A DNA stretch of 64,000 bases from Ilyonectria destructans (lineage: Eukaryota; Ascomycota; Sordariomycetes; Hypocreales; Nectriaceae): positions 1,550,001 to 1,614,000 of the forward strand of contig JAHEWK010000013.1 in assembly GCA_020740775.1 (NCBI GenBank). The letters run 5' to 3'. This document shows positions 60,386 through 64,000 of the stretch, piece by piece. The notes under the pieces are model-generated. The model searched no databases, had not been told where the DNA came from, and was given only the letters and a program-made list of their open reading frames with translations. Position 1 is the stretch's first letter, and each line of letters starts with the position of its first letter. The translations under genes were made by a program, and so were the position numbers.

Positions 60386-60515
60386 AAGGACTAAACGAAA
60401 GCCGTCTTTCTTTGTTTGCTGTTTTCTTCAACGGAGAAATTCGGCATTACGAATCCAATCATCCACTTATCCTGCGCAAAGGAACATGTTTGATACATCG
60501 TTTCTGGCATCAGGC
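60386..60515. repeat. Diverged direct repeat, copy 2
   Basis: Second copy of the repeat described for 60074-60225. On the minus strand both copies can be read as similar short peptides (MIGFSVPNFSVEE and MIGFVMPNFSVEE), but each frame is short. Confidence 0.65.
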
Positions 60516-60867
60516 ACCAGTTGTTTCTATGCATGCTCTGCTCGTCTCTGCTCAAGCTATTGTTACACGACCCGCAGCGTCCCCATTCCATCCCTACTCC
60601 CGGAGCACAGAGGCCTATCTAAACCCTCCGCCTGTCCTTGAACCAATGCCCCAGTTGGTGGTAGACCAGAATAGTAACCCTCGTCAAGCATTGGAGGGCA
60701 TCCGTCTTGCCACGTTTCACGCCCATCTCTCTCGGCCAACGACGGGTTGCGTCTAGTGATGTATTGATATTATGCGGCCGCTCTTGCGTTGCCGTATTGT
60801 TGCCCCCGGCTCCTTGCCTGGTGCTCGGGAGCGAATGAGTCTCGTATGGACCTCGGAGGTGGTAATC

Positions 60868-62232
60868 CTAAACATGAGTGGTGGGGTCAAGAGAAGGCAG
60901 GTCGGGAACGGCCTCACGTTCCCATTCCCATGCCATCAAGCTCCAGTTGAGCTCGCGTCTCCAGAAGAGTCCCAGTCCTCGTCCACCTCCATCAGGACGA
61001 TCATCTGAGCTCATTCCTCCGCTGCGAGGCATATGATTGCAAAACACGGCCCTCCCCATGCGAGAATGGAGAATACCCATCGAGCAAGCGACACATGGCT
61101 CGTGGGTGACGTAAAGCTCCAGACCATGGCACAAGTAGCCGTCCTTATTCGGGTGATCTTGCTCAAAGCACTGCCTCTCCAACTCAATCAGGGGAGCATC
61201 TTGGAATGCGTCGTAGTCGAGATTCGGGACGTTCACTGGACGACCAGCGACCCGTCGTTCGTGTCGAACTAACTTCTGGGCAACCATGCTAATAGCTCGG
61301 AGCACACAGTGAGTCATCGGATTGCTCGAGCCAAACGGGTCGTCACTGTACTCTTGATGCCAGCGAGCGTCCCCAGCAAGACCGACGAGTTCTGCCTTGG
61401 CTCCATCTCTCTGGACGATGACGGCTCCTATAGCCTCGCCGATTCCGGATTCCTTGGCCTGGAGGGCCACACGGTGTGCCAGCGCCATCCAGAGTGAGGC
61501 ATCTTCCTTAACCTCGTCAGTCCCACGAGCCACTATGCTGGGGTGAGGACCGAGAGGGTTATTCTTTCGGTACACCGTCGGCCAAAATTGTGACGACCAC
61601 ATGGCGGCTTGGACTTGAGACGTTGGTGCCAGCAAAGGGATGGAAATGACTGAAGTGAACAGATCCTTCTCGAGCGCTTCAACGCTGTTCATGGCATTGG
61701 TAAGATCCTCCCGAGTGAAGTCTTTGACCTCTCCAACGATAATATAGATCCAGGTTGATTTTGCGGTATGGATCTGGCGACCTGCTGGGGTGTCATTCAT
61801 GAACTGAGTCTTCAAGTGGGCAGGAAGATCAGCGGGTTTGGCGCATCTGCGAAGATGAGGTAGGGGATTAGCACTAGCATCGGGTCGCATGTTACGCAAG
61901 GCTCTAAGAATATGTTAGTTGTCAACGTCAGTTTGTGGCAGATGCAGCTGCAGTTGAGGAGGGTCGGGGCAGACGAACGAGATGACATCGTTGGCCAGCT
62001 TGGTGGGAGCCCTGGTGATCCAAGCCTGCACAATAACATGGTCTTGCCGGACCTCTTGGGTCGTTTTGAGGGGAATCAAGACGCCACGTCGAAGGTTGTT
62101 CGGCTTTAGGTCGTCGATTAGAGGGTTTGGGGCGACCTCACAAGGTCCGTTGACCTCGGGCTTGGTCGACTGGGACACGGCCGCCGTCTCTCGTAAGGGC
62201 GTAAGCCCGTCAGCAGCTTCAATTGTCGCCAT
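60868..62232 (-). CDS. tad3: tRNA adenosine deaminase, non-catalytic subunit Tad3
   Basis: Two exons, 62232-61979 and 61903-60868, give 429 aa. The deaminase fold holds the zinc ligands H283 (MTHCVLRAI) and C355/C358 (THEPCVACSMGILHSRMG). Position 285, where active deaminases have Glu (HAE), is Val, the mark of Tad3/ADAT3. With Tad2 it converts A34 to inosine in tRNA anticodons, allowing wobble decoding; Tad3 contributes structure and substrate binding. The 75-nt intron has a CTAAC branch site and a TTAG acceptor; its donor, GTTCGT at 61978, is weaker than usual but is the one whose phase fits, joining ANDVIS to ALRNMRPDAS. A nearby GTTGAC would leave too short an intron. The exon join is therefore less sure than the identity. 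Confidence 0.9.
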
Positions 62233-64000
62233 GTCTCCGTGATTGAGCGGTGGTCTAACACCGGGTCAATCAAGCTCTATGCCACGGTAAGTTATACATC
62301 CGGGAGTGGCTTGTGCAACGTCCAACACTCACAACTGAGCTGAGATTACACCCGGTTCTAGGGTGCGAAGTGCTCAAGGATATCCCCCAAATCTGTGATC
62401 ATATGCAGCCGGGTGATCAAAGTTATGAAAGGGTGTTGAGGAAGAGTGTTGTGAAGGGAGCAAGTTGGCGGAGTCGAGTTGAGGAAAGCTGAAAGGAGAG
62501 GGGAAATTGAGAACCTGATTACTCAAGTCGTGTTGCGATGAAAGCGAGTGCGACTGGGAGATACAAAGTATCTGCCAGGTTGCTCTTTCCCGTGTCGAGT
62601 CTTCCGAGAACGGCTCAGGTGGATTTGGCCGAAACGCAGACGTGTGACTGTTATCGTGAGGTCCTGCCACCCTAGAGGCAGGTGCCGTGGCTCTCGTTTT
62701 CCTTGTTGTAAGACAGACAAGTCTTCCAAAGAGCCCGTTGAGGGTGATGCCGGGATGCCCTAGTATAGGACGTAGAGCGTTGGTAGTGGTGCTGATGAAG
62801 AGTTGAAGAAAGCGTCGTGGATTCTCGAGTCAACCTACCTACCTTAGACCTTACAGTTTGTGTCTGACAGTGCTGGCAGCTGGCAACATTAAAACGGTCG
62901 GGTGGGCGGCAGCTGACAAGGCAGAAAGCCGATAATGTAAGCAATTTAATACAGGCCTTAAGGCTAGAACATAGCCTGAGGTTGCGTTTGGCCGAGAGTC
63001 CTGAATGCGAACTGGAATGCAACCTCGCCTGGCATGAGCAGGAACCAGGAGCGTTGTTCAAACAAAGAACCAGCACTCACAATTCGGGTCCTGGTAATTG
63101 CCAGTAGCCTACAGGGTCTTTGTTTTGTGGTGGAATCACGTACAGCAAACCTGGGGAACCAAACAGGGAAACTGGAGCTCTGTACTCGCACTGTACATTC
63201 CCTTCCGCTGGCTGATGGATATCTGAAGTTGATGATGGTTTCTCTCCAGTGGATCTGTGGCGTCGGTACAGACATCGGGTGGCTGACAATGCACAGCCAC
63301 ACCTACACGCAGGGACTGGGGTCTCGTAAGCCACACGGGACTCGACAGTCCGAGTCACATAATCTTGTCACAATAATCAACATGCACAGTAATCTTTCCC
63401 TCCCCGCGATGGAGCATCTACTAAAGTTGCCCCAGATGGCTTCTTGGCCTGACGTGAGAACCGATCTCCAGACTCAACCCCGCCTTTGAGCATCTCACTT
63501 TTGCCATCATGCTCTGATAGTATCCCCCACCATGCCCACCATGGCGATGACCACTGTCTCTCATTTCAGCAACACGGAACCGCACAGGCGATTAGTGACG
63601 AAGGTGATATGATCGGACTCTAGCTCATGTATGAAGCTCGGTTTGGCAAATTGGTACGTATCATTGTTCCCACGTGGGATTCACAAGCTGGGCTCCGAGG
63701 TGGTCAAGCTCACCCTCCATCTCGGCCTCCAACTCGGCCTCCAACACAAACAGGTCATCGCCAAACCCCGCTCTCCCCACCCGATGTCGAGCGCTGGGTG
63801 TTGGTCCGACTGGGCGTTGGAGGGTTGGGGTGATTGCATTGCCTTGATTTGGGAATCTCCGTCGCTACCTGCAGCAACCTTCATTCCCCGCACCGCATCT
63901 GGTGCCGTCGCGCCGGCGACCCCTCCAACCGTTGGAAGAATGTGGGTGATGCATGTGAAGAGAATGGGGAAGCTGTGTGTGTCGAATGGGGGTTCCGGGC
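62233..64000. other. Right-end region, no recognised gene
   Basis: About 1.8 kb upstream of TAD3 to the window edge. A minus-strand frame at 62374-62670 (98 codons, Ser/Phe/Pro rich) and others are unrecognised. Short CTCGGCCTCCAA repeats lie near 63720-63745. A gene starting beyond the edge cannot be excluded. Confidence 0.45.

Larger units (their letters stand above)
59490..60867. other. Intergenic region between RNase H1 and TAD3
   Basis: About 1.4 kb between two tandem minus-strand genes. It holds the RNase H1 promoter, an AACCCAGCC tandem repeat, two copies of CAGAGCGTTATC, and a diverged direct duplication. No gene is supported. Confidence 0.5.

Overview
The window is nuclear DNA from a filamentous ascomycete (Pezizomycotina, most likely Sordariomycetes and perhaps Hypocreales). 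The evidence is short GT-AG introns (about 50-110 nt) with CTAAC/CTGAC-like branch sites, a velvet gene (veA), a PREG/Pho80-type cyclin, an NADH-type fused glutamate synthase, GC-rich coding DNA, and long gene-poor gaps with AT-rich patches. The species cannot be named from this sequence. Exon boundaries were worked out by hand from splice signals and reading phase, so none is experimentally confirmed.

Layout. 0-10 kb: the N-terminal half of a VTC/SPX polyphosphate-polymerase subunit (minus, cut by the window edge), then the 5-exon glutamate synthase GLT1 (minus, 2111 aa). 10-16 kb: gene-poor, with a degenerate TACGTAC minisatellite. 16-25 kb: the densest part, with APC15 (plus), a probable small spliced gene (minus), a 4 x 23-bp tandem repeat, BET1 (minus), CHZ1 with a 13-nt microexon (minus), EMC10 (minus) and a Pho80/PREG cyclin (minus). 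27-33 kb: GID5/VID28 armadillo protein (plus) and an opsin-related seven-helix protein without the retinal lysine (plus). 33-41.6 kb: almost 9 kb with no convincing gene, ending in a long pyrimidine-rich leader with a likely 5'-UTR intron in front of veA (plus). 45-46.5 kb: an unrecognised basic, disordered protein with a duplicated motif (plus). 46.5-48.5 kb: an AT-rich region carrying a dispersed repeat. 48.5-52.8 kb: an MGA2/SPT23-type membrane-tethered transcription factor (minus). 52.8-58.4 kb: gene-poor. 58.4-62.2 kb: RNase H1 (minus) and TAD3 (minus), with a diverged direct duplication between them. 62.2-64 kb: nothing recognised.

The genes are mostly housekeeping and regulatory (nitrogen assimilation, phosphate sensing, cell-cycle and ubiquitin ligases, secretory pathway, lipid-responsive transcription, tRNA editing, development). 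I see no operon-like system, biosynthetic cluster, CRISPR array, rRNA gene or convincing tRNA gene. No clearly new multi-gene system was found. The most useful leads are the small spliced gene near 18 kb, the unrecognised protein at 45 kb, the dispersed TTGCTATTCGCACAC repeat, and the duplication upstream of RNase H1.
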